A stretch of 64,000 nucleotides of DNA from Xiphydria camelus (Eukaryota > Arthropoda > Insecta > Hymenoptera > Xiphydriidae). The DNA lies in assembly GCA_963678675.1 (NCBI GenBank), contig OY783194.1:13282972-13346971 (forward strand), read 5' to 3'. Shown here piece after piece: positions 32,921 to 44,172 of the stretch. The position numbers were made by a program, and so were the translations under genes. The notes below the pieces were generated by a model. It was given only the letters and a program-made list of their open reading frames with translations. It ran no database searches and was not told the DNA's origin. The first letter of the stretch is position 1. Each line of letters opens with the position of its first letter.

Positions 32921-33804
32921 CCGCTAGACGTATACGGCTTTCGAATGTGGAAGAATTTTGTAAGGAGGTTTTCAGATATTGTAACTCTTTTCAATTACGA
33001 TATTAACCTTCATTCGAGAGATAATATTTTAAAACTTCAATCTCTTACTCATAATCAGTTTTCTTCACCACGGTTTACTAACTTTATTAAATATTCGTGG
33101 TTCAAGAGTGGATATATATTCAGGAGACCTCCTGAATTTGAACATCCTGTAGAATTTTGTTTTGCACAGGACTCGGAACCACGATGCCACATATGTGGCG
33201 ATATTGCCGTTATTACGTGTGCTTGGTGTAAGAAACAACTTTGTATGAAACATTTTTTCACGGAATACCATTATTGTCATAATTATGAACCATAGAAGTT
33301 GAACTTTATTAAATAAAAGAAAAGTGGCATTAAAATACATAGAAGTAATAACCCCCGACCTATCCCGTCACTGCCATCGGTAGCCCGCTCATTATCAGAC
33401 ATAAAAGTTAGAAATTTGCAAAACTGTAGGAGGGAAATATATCATGTCATACATGGTTGAATTTGTAATAAAATTTCCTAAGTTTTTGTCCACATGACTA
33501 AACCGAAATTTCGAAAAATTAGATAAAAAAATTTTTTTTTTGAAAAATAATGCTTTTTTTTTAAATCTGTTTAGGGGATTTTATTAATCTAAAAAAACCA
33601 AACAAAACGTACATTGAAAGTTTTCATCTACCTCTCTTCGTTTCGGAGATAGCTCGAAGGGGGTGAAAATTCAGGGGTCCATTTCACCCCCTTAAACCAA
33701 AATTGGGCCGCTATAAAAAAATAGGGGTCTCTTATTTTTCGATAAACTTTAAATTTACGAAGTTTCATCAAGATCGGAAGCGGCGGCCTCGAAACGTTTC
33801 CTTG
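32921..33804. repeat. Right long TIR of copy 2
   Basis: Starts at CCGCTAGACG and includes the 32928-33295 coding tail and its AATAAA signal. Confidence 0.9.
32928..33295 (+). CDS. TIR-borne zinc-binding tail; predicted exon 2 of ORF2 (copy 2)
   Basis: About 122 codons matching the transposase C-terminus (MWKNFVRRFSD through HYCHNYEP). The upstream sequence (GTCCATTTTATTTTGATAAT) is pyrimidine-rich and leads to CCGCTAG. Joining to 32745 makes an AAC codon where the transposase has GAC, so the fusion replaces the third catalytic Asp by Asn. Exon status is predicted from sequence only. Confidence 0.5.
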
Positions 33805-33807
33805 TCA

Positions 33808-35992
33808 GTTAAATGTTGATGGTCGGAATGGAAATCAGCACGATGATCAGTTACAGAGAGAATTGCAACTACTGAAGAAAGAACGCGAATTATTGAGTGA
33901 AAAGGTGACATTATTAGAACGGGAAAGAGAGTTGACGAGACGGGAAGTTCAACTGGGTAACGTTCGACCAGTTGATACAGCAAGTAGCAGCGTGTTGAAG
34001 GCTAGTTTAAAGACAATTGGAGAGTCATTGCCAGATTTCAGTGAGGGAACAGATTTTGTTGAGTGGCAAAAGCAAGTGCAGTATGTGGCACGTGTATTTA
34101 AACTGGATGAGCAGATGGGGCAATTGTTGGTGACTACGAAATTAAAGAGGAAAGCAGCATCGTGGTTCCATTCAAAGGCAGAGCATCGAGAGATGAGTTT
34201 GACAGACTTACTGAAGGCCATGGAAGAGTTCTTCGATCACCGTCCAACGAGATTAAATAATAGCAAAAGGAGTTCGAGAATAGGTAGTGGCAAACAAATG
34301 AAACTTTCGATGATTATTTTTATGACAAGACGATTTTGGCCAATCGTGTACCATTGGAAGATGAGGAGGAAATCATCGAGTATATTATTGAAGGTATTCC
34401 AGAAAGAGGCTTGAGAAATCAAGCATTAATGTTACGGCTTAAGGCAAAGGCAGATTTGCTTTTGGCGTTCAAGGGAATTACATTTACAGCGGAAATAAAG
34501 AGTGGTGCGAGAGGAACGAGTGCGTCAATCAGTACGATGTGTGGCATCAAAACAGAAAAGCAAGACAAAGACAGTAAGAATCAGGAAAGTGAAGTAAAAA
34601 GTGAGAAGTATGATAGCGTCAAGAAAGACCAAGTGGAGTGCTACAATTGCAACAAGCCCAATCATATTGCCAAAGACTGTCCGCGACCAGTAAGAGATAA
34701 AGGGGCGCGTTACATATATTTCCGAATGGGGCATCAAGCGAAGAACTGTCCAGAGAATTGGAAGAATAAGAAGCAGAAATCTGAGGGATGGACCAAACTG
34801 CATCCTCAGGTGACCAACATCTACGAGGAGCCAGCGTCTCAAGAAGAATGTCGTGAGATAGTAATATTTGATGTTAATGGTGGGAGTACGCGAAGAACTT
34901 TGAATTTAGATACACAATTAGACACGGGAAGTCCTATTAGTATGATAAAAGAAAGGTTCGTTGATAAAGAGTCGATGCTTCCAATTGATTCGAATTAATT
35001 GCCATACAGAGGGGTAAATCAAACGCCGATTAAAATTCTGAGGACTGTAAAGACGCGAATTATACTTTGTATAATTTAGTCGAAGAGGATGTACAGATTT
35101 TCGCTGTTCCAGAAAATACGTTTAGAGTTTCGGATTTACTTGGAAGAGACATTTTTATACGGAAATTCAAGTTCGGGTTACGTAGGTCGGTGGAGAACGA
35201 CGCAATATATGAGGTATTACACATTGAAGTCGATGAATCAGACGAACCAATCGATAGACTAAACATAAGCGAAAAGGGCGATGAAAAGGTTCGGATGAAA
35301 TTCAGGAAATTGTTTGAGGAAGAGTACGTGATGCCTGAAAGACCGGATGAGCCAACGGTTAAACAAGAGCTGAAATTAAGATTTAAAGATGATAAACTGT
35401 TTCATTCGGCGCCGCGACGATTATCGTACGATCAAAAAAATAAGTTAAGTGTTGTTTTGGATAGTTTGCTAGAAAAAGGGTATATTAGGCCGAGTGACTG
35501 AGTATGCATCTCCGATAGTGCTGGTAAACAAAGAGAATGGAGAAGTAAGAATATGTATCGATTTCAGACATTTAAATGATATGTTGGAAAGAGATAATTA
35601 CCCATTACCCGTTACCCGTAATTGAGGATCAGATTAACGCATTGTCAAATAAGAAATACTTTTCGTCGTTAGATTTAAAGGATGGGTATTATCACTTCAA
35701 AGTCTTGGATGATTCCGAAAAGTACACATCATTCGTCACGCCGTTAGGGCAATATGAATGTTTGCGAATGCCCTTCGGTATCAAGACGGCTCCAGCCGCT
35801 TTTCAGCGATATATAAACACAATTTTAAAAGATGATATTAGAGCGGGTAACGTCGTTGTTTATATGGACGACATTCTGGTCATAACAGAAACGTTGGAAG
35901 AGCAATTTGCAGTGTTTAAATGTGTATTCAAATTACTGGTCGATAATAAACTCACATTGAGTCTTTTAGCAACCATCGACTCGACTACCTAA
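33808..35992 (+). pseudogene. Second Ty3/gypsy element: gag-pol remnant
   Basis: 5'-truncated at the transposon. Gag: a coiled-coil-like ERELLSEKVTLLERERE segment and a capsid with FSEGTDFVEWQKQVQ (33863-34414), continuing after a frameshift near 34290 to a zinc knuckle CYNCNKPNHIAKDC (about 34640). A second knuckle has lost its first cysteines (FRMGHQAKNC). The protease has DTGS (34923). The RT (about 35400-35970) has KGYIRPSD, a frameshift, RICIDFRHLND, a short internal duplication near 35600, SSLDLKDGYYH, PFGIKTAPAAFQRY and YMDDIL. It ends abruptly after RT; RNase H and integrase are missing. Clearly more decayed than the element at 8181. Confidence 0.85.
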
Positions 35993-36163
35993 TAAGTTTT
36001 AAATATAATTTCTTAATGTTTTTATCAAACATGGCTTGCCATTTAACTTATTCAAAAGAAGCTTCTTCTCACCAAAATCTTTATGAGAAAATTACATAAT
36101 GCAGACGTCTTTTTTATTATATATAATGTACTTACACGTGATATAAAGATTTATTAATATATA

Positions 36164-36571
36164 TGTAGGATCGGGGAAAAGGAAAGAAGAGTGCGAGTGT
36201 GTAAGTGTGAATGAGTAAGTGCGATAATGACGTTTCGAGTGCTATTCATGACTGGGGGAAATGGATGCGAGTGTCAGGTAGCGAGGCGGTCGACGGGCGG
36301 GCCTGAGACCAGGGAGCTAGGGTTGCTCGGGTCCGAAGACGGTTGGCGTGGATGCGTAATGTTCGAGGAATGCATGGGGATGGAATGAACGAAACAAGAG
36401 AAAATGCGTAGAAAGAAAGAGTAAGTAAATGGGAGTAAGAGAAGGAGAGAAAGAGCGGGCTTGACGGGAAGGCCAAGGGCGAGAATGAGGCAGTTCGGAG
36501 TGAAGCGTCGAGGAGTAAAGACGATGTACCTTTTTTCTGTCAATTAAGCTATTCTTTTATGTCTGTTAAGA
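36164..36571 (+). repeat. Possible LTR, left part
   Basis: Starts TGTAGGATCGGGGAAAAGG after TATATA. The strand is purine-rich (GA-repeats). It may continue at 40431-40478, which ends in GATCCTACA followed by TATATA. If so this is a solo LTR split by ~3.9 kb of nested insertions. The match of ends (TGTAGGATC/GATCCTACA) and of TATATA flanks is seen; the LTR identity is inferred. Confidence 0.4.
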
Positions 36572-37300
36572 CCCCCCACAAAAACAGATTCTCTGTAAAA
36601 AAAGGCGGCATGTTCATTCAGTGCCAACAAAAATTGATACGTAAAATACTCTCCAAAAAAGATTTGAAATCAATTAAGATCGCCATGTTCAAGATTTATG
36701 TATTAAAAGTAAAAGGCATCATTTGAAAGGAAAATTATTGTAAATCAAGTTACTAAAAAATTCGACTAAAAAAATTTATAAAAAAATTTTAATAAAAAAG
36801 AACTTGCCGCGTTTAAGTTTTCATATTTAGTCCACTATGCCGAATAATTGGCAGTGCTTGGACGGTGCTAGAGTGATTCATAAATTACACTGCCGAAGTC
36901 AAATTCAGAGAATTTCAGAAGGCCCCCGCCTAATCGGTTTCCCGTGCGACATTCGGTATACTGGTGGTATCATATTATAAGTGTATGAATTTATTTAAAA
37001 TCATAAGTGCATAAACATCGAGTATAATTCTGTCTGAATTTTTTATTTTGAAGAAAAAAACGCGGCAAGTTCTTTTTTATTAAAATTTTTTTATAAATTT
37101 TTTTAGTCGAATTTTTTAGTAACTTGATTTACAATAATTTTCCTTTCAAATGATGCCTTTTACTTTTAATACATAAATCTTGAACATGGCGATCTTAATT
37201 GATTTCAAATCTTTTTTGGAGAGTATTTTACGTATCAATTTTTGTTGGCACTGAATGAACATGCCGCCTTTTTTTACAGAGAATCTGTTTTTGTGGGGGG
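36572..37300. mobile_element. Foldback element, copy 1 (729 bp)
   Basis: Arms of ~240 bp run from CCCCCCACAAAAACAGATTC to GAATCTGTTTTTGTGGGGGG around a ~250-bp centre with GGCAGTGCTTGGACGGTGCT. Further copies are at 44173-44884 and 52255-52980. The ~70 bp after its right end (GATTTCACTACTTTTTGGAA and following) recur beside the other copies, so the ancestral TIR was longer. Confidence 0.8.
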
Positions 37301-37384
37301 ATTTCACTACTTTTTGGAATTTATTCATGAGGAAGATACGTACATGTAGAAGAATAGCTTTTTATTACCACAAAATTAAAGTCT

Positions 37385-38430
37385 CGGCGACCTGGATCTG
37401 CTGTCTCAAGTGCATGGACGTACGTCACTTTAAATGGATGAATATCCTTAATATCATCCGAACCGTAGACTTACTAACCTCTGGTTTTAACCTTTCTTGC
37501 CATAGCCTAAATATTCTTTCGAGGATTATTCCTTACTCTTTCTTCCTTACTATTTCTAACATACGGTAATGTTCACGAATATTGTAAAATATCGCAGGAA
37601 TGTTACAGAAAAGTCGCTTGCAAAAATGTGTTTTGCGGGGTGTAAATGATGATATTTTGTAATTTCCACCGTTACACCAAAGGCAAAGAAGAGATGAAAT
37701 AGAAGTGAGGTACATACATGTACATTTCACGTTTGACAGGTCGGTATATAAATTGAAACTTGTGATAGTATAATATGAAAGAGGAAAAACTTATATCGAT
37801 AAAGAAAAAATAATAATAAAGTAGTTACTCTATTATTGTAATCCAATTCCATTATATCCCTTATTTTTCTGCCACGACTTTAATTGTTGATAGTGGATGG
37901 ATCAACCAACAAATTTGATTTTTCTTCGCTATCAGCAATTAAAGTCGTGGCAGAAAAATAAGTGATACAATGTTATTGGATTACAATAATAGAGTAACTA
38001 CTTTATTATTTTTTTTCTTTATCGATATAAGTTTTTCCTCTTTCGTATTATACAATCACAAGTTTAAATTTATATACCGACCTGTCAAACGTGAAGTGTA
38101 CATGTACCTCACTTCTCTTTACTCTCTTCTTCGCCTCTGGTGTTACGATGGATTACAAATATCACCATTTGCACCCCACAAAGCACGTTCTTGCAAGTAA
38201 CTTTTCTGTAACATTCCTGCGATATTTTACAATATTCGTGAACACTACCGTATGTTAGAAATAGTAAGGAAGAAAGAGTAAGGAATAACCCTCGAAAGAA
38301 TATTTAGGCTATGGCAAGAAAGGTTAAAACCAGAGGTTAGTAAGTCTACGGTTCGGATGATATTAAGGATATTCATCCATTTAAAGTGACGTACGTCCAT
38401 GCACTTGAGACAGCAGATCCAGGTCGCCGA
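37385..38430. repeat. 1.05-kb palindrome carrying Tc3-like transposase fragments
   Basis: Arms of ~500 bp run from CGGCGACCTGGATCTGCTG to CAGCAGATCCAGGTCGCCG, meeting near 37900 (TGGATGGATCAACCAAC). Arms contain TTTATCGATATAAG and the dispersed CCGACCTGTCAAACGTGAAG segment. The outer right arm reads into a transposase fragment (see 38280-38500). A related palindrome is at 53985-55815. Confidence 0.8.
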
Positions 38431-38500
38431 ATGAACCAAAGCAGCAGGTTCTTGAAACAACAAGACGATGATTCCTCGTTCGAAAGAAACCCCCTCGAGT
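38280..38500 (+). pseudogene. Tc3/mariner-like transposase fragment
   Basis: Frame-broken, but contains FRLWQERL, SKSTVRMIL (helix-turn-helix), VHALETADPGRRMN and FLKQQDDDSSFE in order. These match the HTH-to-catalytic-domain linker of insect Tc3-like transposases (STVxRIL, VQALExADxxRR, FLEQQxxDPxF). Confidence 0.6.
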
Positions 38501-38645
38501 TCGCATACGATCTGTAACAGATTGTAAATAACACAAACAATTTAAAATATACTGAACTAACTAAACGTAGAAACTAAGATTATATTAATCTAAGTTAACC
38601 AATTCTAATAATGACAGAATATTTCCTCTTTCGTATTATACTACC

Positions 38646-39232
38646 AATTTATATACCGACCTGTCAAATGCAATGAATGCAACTGGTTCTTGTTGGAAAC
38701 ACCAACTGGATGATCCCTCGTTGGAAAGAAACCTCCTCGGGTTCGCAAACGATCTGTAACAAATTGTAAATTACACAATTATATGCAGCATTTCACTTTT
38801 AAAATATACCGAAGTTACTCAGCATAAAAATTAAGAACCAATTTATATACCGACCTGTCAAATGCAATGAATGCAACTAAGCAACTGGTTCTTGTTGGAA
38901 CAACAAGTAGATGATCCCTCCTTCGAAAGAAACCTCCTCGGGTTTGCATACGATCTGTAACAAATTGTAAATTACATAATCATATGTAGCATTTCACTAT
39001 TTAAAATATACCGAACTTACTCGAGCGTAGAAATTATACCGACCTGTCAAATGCAATGAATGCAACTAAGCAACTGGTTCTTGTTGGAACAACAAGTAGA
39101 TGATACCTCCTTCGAAAGAAACCTCCTCGGGTTTGCATACGATCTGTAACAAATTGTAAATTACATAATCATATGTAGCATTTCACTATTTAAAATATAC
39201 CGAACTTACTCGAGCGTAGAAATTAAAAAACT
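38646..39232 (+). repeat. Tandem array, three ~195-bp units
   Basis: Units begin at about 38646, 38838 and 39033, each starting ATACCGACCTGTCAAATGCA and containing a reading segment WFLLEQQVDDPSFERNLL (clearest in units 2 and 3). The array therefore amplified a piece of the Tc3-like transposase. Units 2 and 3 are nearly identical. Confidence 0.8.
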
Positions 39233-39299
39233 ATATCTCAGTTAATCAATTCTATTCTAATAATTACAGAATTATTAAAAATGATATATTTCCTCTCTC

Positions 39300-39829
39300 G
39301 TATTATACTACGTTATTCAGCACTTATCTGCCTAATCGGTATGAGTAATTCCTCATTGACCGTCGTTACACCGGAGACGAAGAAGAGATGAAATTGAAGT
39401 GCGGTACGTGTACACTTCAGGTTTGACAGGTCGGTGTGTAAATTGGAACTTGTAATAGTACGAAAGAGGAAATATATCGATAGAGAAAAATAGTGATAAA
39501 GTAATTACCTGATTATTGTGATCCAGTTCCATTTCATCTCCTATTCTGCCACGGCTTGTGTTGGTGATTGATTTTCTTCGATTTTTCCCGTGCTCGCATG
39601 ACCCTGAAAACAAAAAATAGAACAAACACAAAGATATTGTCCTTCCATGGAAAGTGAGGTTAAAGCTGTCAAATGGCAATTAAACTTATCTGATTTCAAT
39701 TCTTCTGAGACCGTCTCCTTTCCTGCTCCTTTCTTGATGCACAGGCATTGGAGAGAAGAATACCACTGCACCCGTTCACTATCTCGATATTCGAAAAAAA
39801 TACAAACGATTATTAAACTATACGGAGCG
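39300..39829. repeat. Dispersed repeat, copy 1
   Basis: Closely matches about 56130-56640 (shared CCTTCCAT, GTGAGGTTAAAGCTGTCA, GGCAATTAAACTTATCTGAT, CGATTATTAAACTATACGGA). Shadow frames only. Confidence 0.65.
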
Positions 39830-40400
39830 TCTGTCACATTCACCACTATTGACATTCACTACTCCGATTACACTGAATTAACAAGCGCGTCCGAGGATCG
39901 AAAAAATGCGAGGGAAATCGTTTCGCGAATGGAATATTATTTTATTAATTTTAAAAAACAACTAAACATTCAAGAAACATATTCTCTCACACACTCTCAC
40001 ATACATTTGATGGCGTATGCGTGTGGCCGCATCTGTGTACACATTTCCGACCATGGCCGAATATCGCCGAAGACAGGCGGAATTTTTGTGAGATTTTGAC
40101 ATATATATATCGCCCAAGAAATCGGATTCTCGACTTTCGAGGCGCGAGGGGCGTGGCTTCGCGTTGCTAAGGAAAAATATCTGTTAATATGTAACTTACA
40201 ACATTTACTCTGGTCTCTATCGATAGAGAATAGTCGATTTATATGGCGTAACTAAGCATAGTTTTGGTTATAACCGTATATTTATTGAGAAAATTCGATG
40301 TTAAAATTGAGGGGTGAAGGGGGCAGACATTTTTCCTGTAGATACACGGGTGCTCGCGGCGACAGCGCTGGCGGCGTCGTTCTGACGACTTGAATGAACA
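39830..40400 (+). repeat. Inverted-repeat partner A
   Basis: Reverse complement of 49380-49950. Shared landmarks: GCGTCTGTCACATTCACCAC, GTATGCGTGTGGCCGCATCT, GGGCGTGGCTTCGCGTTGCT, TATCGATAGAGA, and GGTGCTCGCGGCGACAGCGC. Part is also present at 27950-28055 and 56570-56660. Confidence 0.75.
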
Positions 40401-40430
40401 TGCCGCGAGACACTACCGTGTCTCTTGATA

Positions 40431-40478
40431 ATAAAGACAACGTTTCAAAATAATTCGACTGGTGAATCTGATCCTACA
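40431..40478 (+). repeat. Possible LTR, right part
   Basis: ATAAAGACAACGTTTC then CGACTGGTGAATCTGATCCTACA, followed by TATATA. See 36164-36571. The AATAAAG would suit an R-region polyadenylation signal. Confidence 0.35.
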
Positions 40479-42560
40479 TATATATTTCTCGGGTTGCAGG
40501 GGATGGAAGTTGTTTTTGACGTTTTTGTGAAAATATAAAAAAATCACTGGTTTTCACTGAACTCTAGCGCGGAGACCGCTTATTATAAAACCAAAGATAA
40601 CCAGTGCATTTTGTAGGAAATTTTATTTATTTAAATTTTGTATGGAACGCTCATCTTCAAAAAACGTACAGTTTTTGAGATATAAGCAAAAAACTGAAAA
40701 AAGTGCTAAAAATTTCAGATTTTTTGTGTTTTTGGCTATGAAGCCGACCTCCTACAAGGCAGCAAACTATAAATTCGAATTCAGCAACCCCAAAAACATA
40801 TAAGATCGTCGAGAAAAAAGCTTCCGCAATTTTGTTTTGGTCAGACTACCATTTGACTGGGCTACCAGTGTGCGCCGTTGCGACCGATTTCGGAGCGACA
40901 AAACACGCAAATACTCCTGTCTTTCAATTGCGCAGGTCAGTTGCGGGGGTATGTTTCGACGAATCTAGGCTCGCTAGTTAATGAGCTCCCAATCTCGCAA
41001 TTTTCTCTGAAGGATTAATTGCCGGACGAGTCGTAATGAACCGCTTACCACAATACCCATTGTAATAGATACCGCTATACTTAGAATATCAAATTAGCTT
41101 TTATTTGTAAAGGGGAGAAATGACGAATTCAATACATGACCGATCCGGAAAATGTATCACCTGGATTTAGGCACGGGCCTTGGAAAATACCCAGTGTCAT
41201 CTCTTATTCCACGTCATCCTCCCCTAGCCAGGTGTTTCTTTAATATCATTCTCAGAGTGAAGTTCAAAATAAAATTGGAAATGAAAATTATGAATATGAG
41301 ATAAAAAAAAGAATTCTGTTTTTCTAAAATATTACTTGATAAAATCGAATTGGTAGTTTTGCCATTGCACGCCTATATATAAATCCCTACTTAAATGCCA
41401 AATTCCTTTTGGCATTTTTCGTTTATTTAATTTACTATATGGTTTTTGATATGATAATCTACAAATAGAATGATAACAAACTTTCTTTGCTACAAAATTA
41501 GTAGGTATCTACAATTTTGGTTAACAATGTAAAGTCTTTTAGATAGAAGTGTAGTGCTTTATTTTATTTTCAAATAATTTTGTACAACACGAAATTAAAG
41601 CAATTCTAGTAATTAGGAAATTAGTGATTTAGAAAACAATAGATAAAATCGTAATCCTTCAATCCAATAATATAAAATCCAGTGAAAATATTGAATGGAT
41701 ATCAGTTTATATAAAGACTACCTCTTTGGCATATGGGCTTATGTCGTGGAGATTGCTGCGCAAGTGTAGAAGTGTAGAAGAAGAGAAATCATTTCCTTAG
41801 CCGGAGGCGTCGATGGTTGTTCTCTATCTGAATGATGGGGACGGGCAGAGACGAAGGAAACTCTTACTTTCAAACCCGGCGTTACGTGCGTTAATGGCTA
41901 ATTACGTAACGTTTCTTTCTGGAGAAGCATATATGTAAGTTGATTGCGAGTCGAATCACGTCGCTCGTTTTCTTCACTATAGATTAAAGTTTATATCGTT
42001 TCTCACGCAGAATATGTACGTATATTGGATACATATCTAAGATGGATGTATGTATCTACGAGATATCTACAAAATTATTTGGTATATAAATTTAACGTGC
42101 AAATGTCTATTTTAATTCCATTAAATATGTATATAATATAATAGACATATTTTGTATGTTTATCAGACGTATACACTACGTCCAATAAATATTCGACAGG
42201 TCAAATATGTACCTACTTCTATTGAACGTGTAACGGATGTTTCACAGACATAGTTATATAACCATTAAATATTCATAGATATATTTTAAATGTATATTTA
42301 AGGACGTTTCTTGGTAATAAACGTAAAAGACAAGTAAACGCGTAGATACAAGTTCTGCTTTCGGTATACATCTAATGCATGATATACTTGAAGAAAACAT
42401 AACTTTTTACGTCCCATGTGTATAATGAATTATAGTTTATATACGAAATGGGAAAGGATATTGCGCTAAAGCTTCAGTATCTATAGATATAAAAGAACAT
42501 GTCCTGACTGATTGATAGATTCATCAATGCCGAGCCAAAACTGCTGAAGCAAATTACATA
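40479..42560. other. Intergenic mosaic, no gene seen
   Basis: About 40960-41240 is a diverged copy of 47620-47900 (CGAATCTAGGCT, ATTGTAATAGATACCGCTAT). The remainder is AT-rich with no recognised feature. Confidence 0.5.
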
Positions 42561-42925
42561 CGAGGGCAGACTGAAAAGTCCGATACTTTTCTAGTAGATG
42601 GTGGTGCGATCGCGAAGATGAGTACACGCCCCCATTTAGCGAAAAAAAAAAGTTCTATTCCACCACGGTAATGCATCTGCCCATTCGTCTGTCATTGCAA
42701 CAGCGAAATTGGTCGATTTGAAGTTCGAATTGCTGCCGCATCCACCTTATTCGCCGGATTTGGCTCTTTGCGACTTCTTTCTTTTTCCAGACTTAAAAAA
42801 ATAGCTGACTGGAAAGAAATTCTCATCAAACGAAGAGGTCATCGCCGCAGCAGGGGGCTACTTTACAGACTTTGGGGCGCACCACCATCTACTGGAAAAG
42901 TATCAGACCTTTCACTCTGCCCTCG
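42561..42925 (+). mobile_element. Internally deleted mariner element
   Basis: Terminal inverted repeats of ~45 bp: CGAGGGCAGACTGAAAAGTC and its partner GACCTTTCACTCTGCCCTCG, continuing through TACTTTTCTAGTAGATGGTG. 365 bp remain from a ~1.3-kb mariner. The left flank is TA; the right is TT, so the TA duplication is only half kept. Confidence 0.8.
42649..42910 (+). pseudogene. Mariner transposase fragment
   Basis: Reads KVLFHHGNASAHSS, KLVDLKFELLPHPPYSPDLA, LCDFFLFPDLKK, a stop, then GKKFSSNEEVIAA. HPPYSPDLAPxDxxLF around the last catalytic Asp is diagnostic for mariner. The N-terminal DNA-binding half and first catalytic Asp are deleted, and the C-terminus runs into the TIR. Confidence 0.85.
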
Positions 42926-43189
42926 TTCTTCTCCCATTATAGTTTTCTTTGGTTTTATATTTTTATTATAAGGGACAGTTCTCTTATCGAATAAAAACTC
43001 GTTCTGTATCGTAGAGTGACAAGATCAAAGTGAATATGGAAGGAAAACTGAGAAACGCGTCCACTTGCATTTTATTGCTTTTTCCGCCTATTCTATCTTT
43101 TTTACCACTTCGTAACTATTACGAGAATACCGCCTTGTCGTTTCTGGGAATTTTGGTTCAACAAATATCGTATCGACTATATATCTTGA

Positions 43190-43667
43190 TGGTATAACCA
43201 TCAGAACAACCAGTACAAATTAATACAAGTGAAAAAGTTACATTCTTCGAGAAATGGGGTGCCAGCGTTTTTTTTTTCTAGATTCTAGGTAAACAGACTT
43301 TTTGGACATGTCTCGACGGTACATTCATCAGAATAATGAGTACAATCCAGTACAAGTGAAGAAAATTAAATTTTCGAAAAATATGGGGTGCTAGTTGTTT
43401 TTATTTTCTAGACTCTAAGTGAATGACTAGACTTTTTGGATATGTCTCAACGGTACAACCATCAGAATGGCGAATACAATTCAGTGCAAATGAAGAAAGT
43501 AAAATTTCCGAAAAAATAGGGTACCAGTCGAAAAATCAGATTTTTCAAGATTCCTCTTAAACCATTAGCGTTAGCGATTTTATTTTTACGGTACAATGCA
43601 GTACAATCGCAGTACAAGCTGGTACAACTGCCAAAATGTTTAAGTTCGAAAAATGGGGTGCTAACTT
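43190..43667 (+). repeat. Tandem array, ~130-bp degenerate units
   Basis: Units start near 43190, 43318 and 43452, with a partial unit near 43589. Each has GGTACAxxCATCAGAAT, CAGTACAAGTGAAGAAA, TTTTCGAAAAATxGGGGTGC and ACTTTTTGGACATGTCTC. Confidence 0.75.
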
Positions 43668-44172
43668 CAGAAGCATAATAAAATGATGTCATACTATTCA
43701 AAACTAATGTCAAATAAGGAAGTCATTTCAAATTTTGTACAATCCTCGCTTTAGAGAGAAAAGATTGCATCCTATGATGGAAAAACTGTTATTTATATAC
43801 TTTGACGATTATGAAAATAACAATCCATTATGAACTCATGCGGATATTTCCAAATGTGGAGCAGTACAGATGAGCCTTCCTTGTTTGCCACTAAATTTTC
43901 ATTCCAAATTATAAAATATAATTCTATTTGTGTTATTCAACACTTTTGATCGCGCGTGGGGTATAAAATTTCATTAATTTTCACAAAAGTATCGGAAGAA
44001 TTTCGATTTCTGCAGACGAAGAGTATAGAGATCAGCCATGCTTCAGGAAGTATAAAAATGTATTTTGTGCTCGGTTTAGTTTTAGACGACAATTTTGACC
44101 TTAATTCGATTTTCGGATTAGTAGAAAGCTTCCGCGCAAATTATTTTTTCAGATTTTGTCTTGTAAATAGAA
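43668..44172. other. No feature recognised
   Basis: AT-rich sequence with no recognisable gene or repeat. Confidence 0.45.

Larger units (their letters stand above)
30061..33804 (-). mobile_element. Pogo-like DNA transposon, copy 2 (reverse orientation)
   Basis: 3744 bp with the same CAAGGAAACG...CGTTTCCTTG ends as copy 1. Flanks are TCA on both sides (30058-30060 and 33805-33807). TIRs are 30061-30945 and 32921-33804. Sequence is nearly identical to copy 1, so both are recent. The transposase is on the minus strand and frameshifted; ORF2 and the TIR-encoded tail on the plus strand are intact. Confidence 0.92.
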
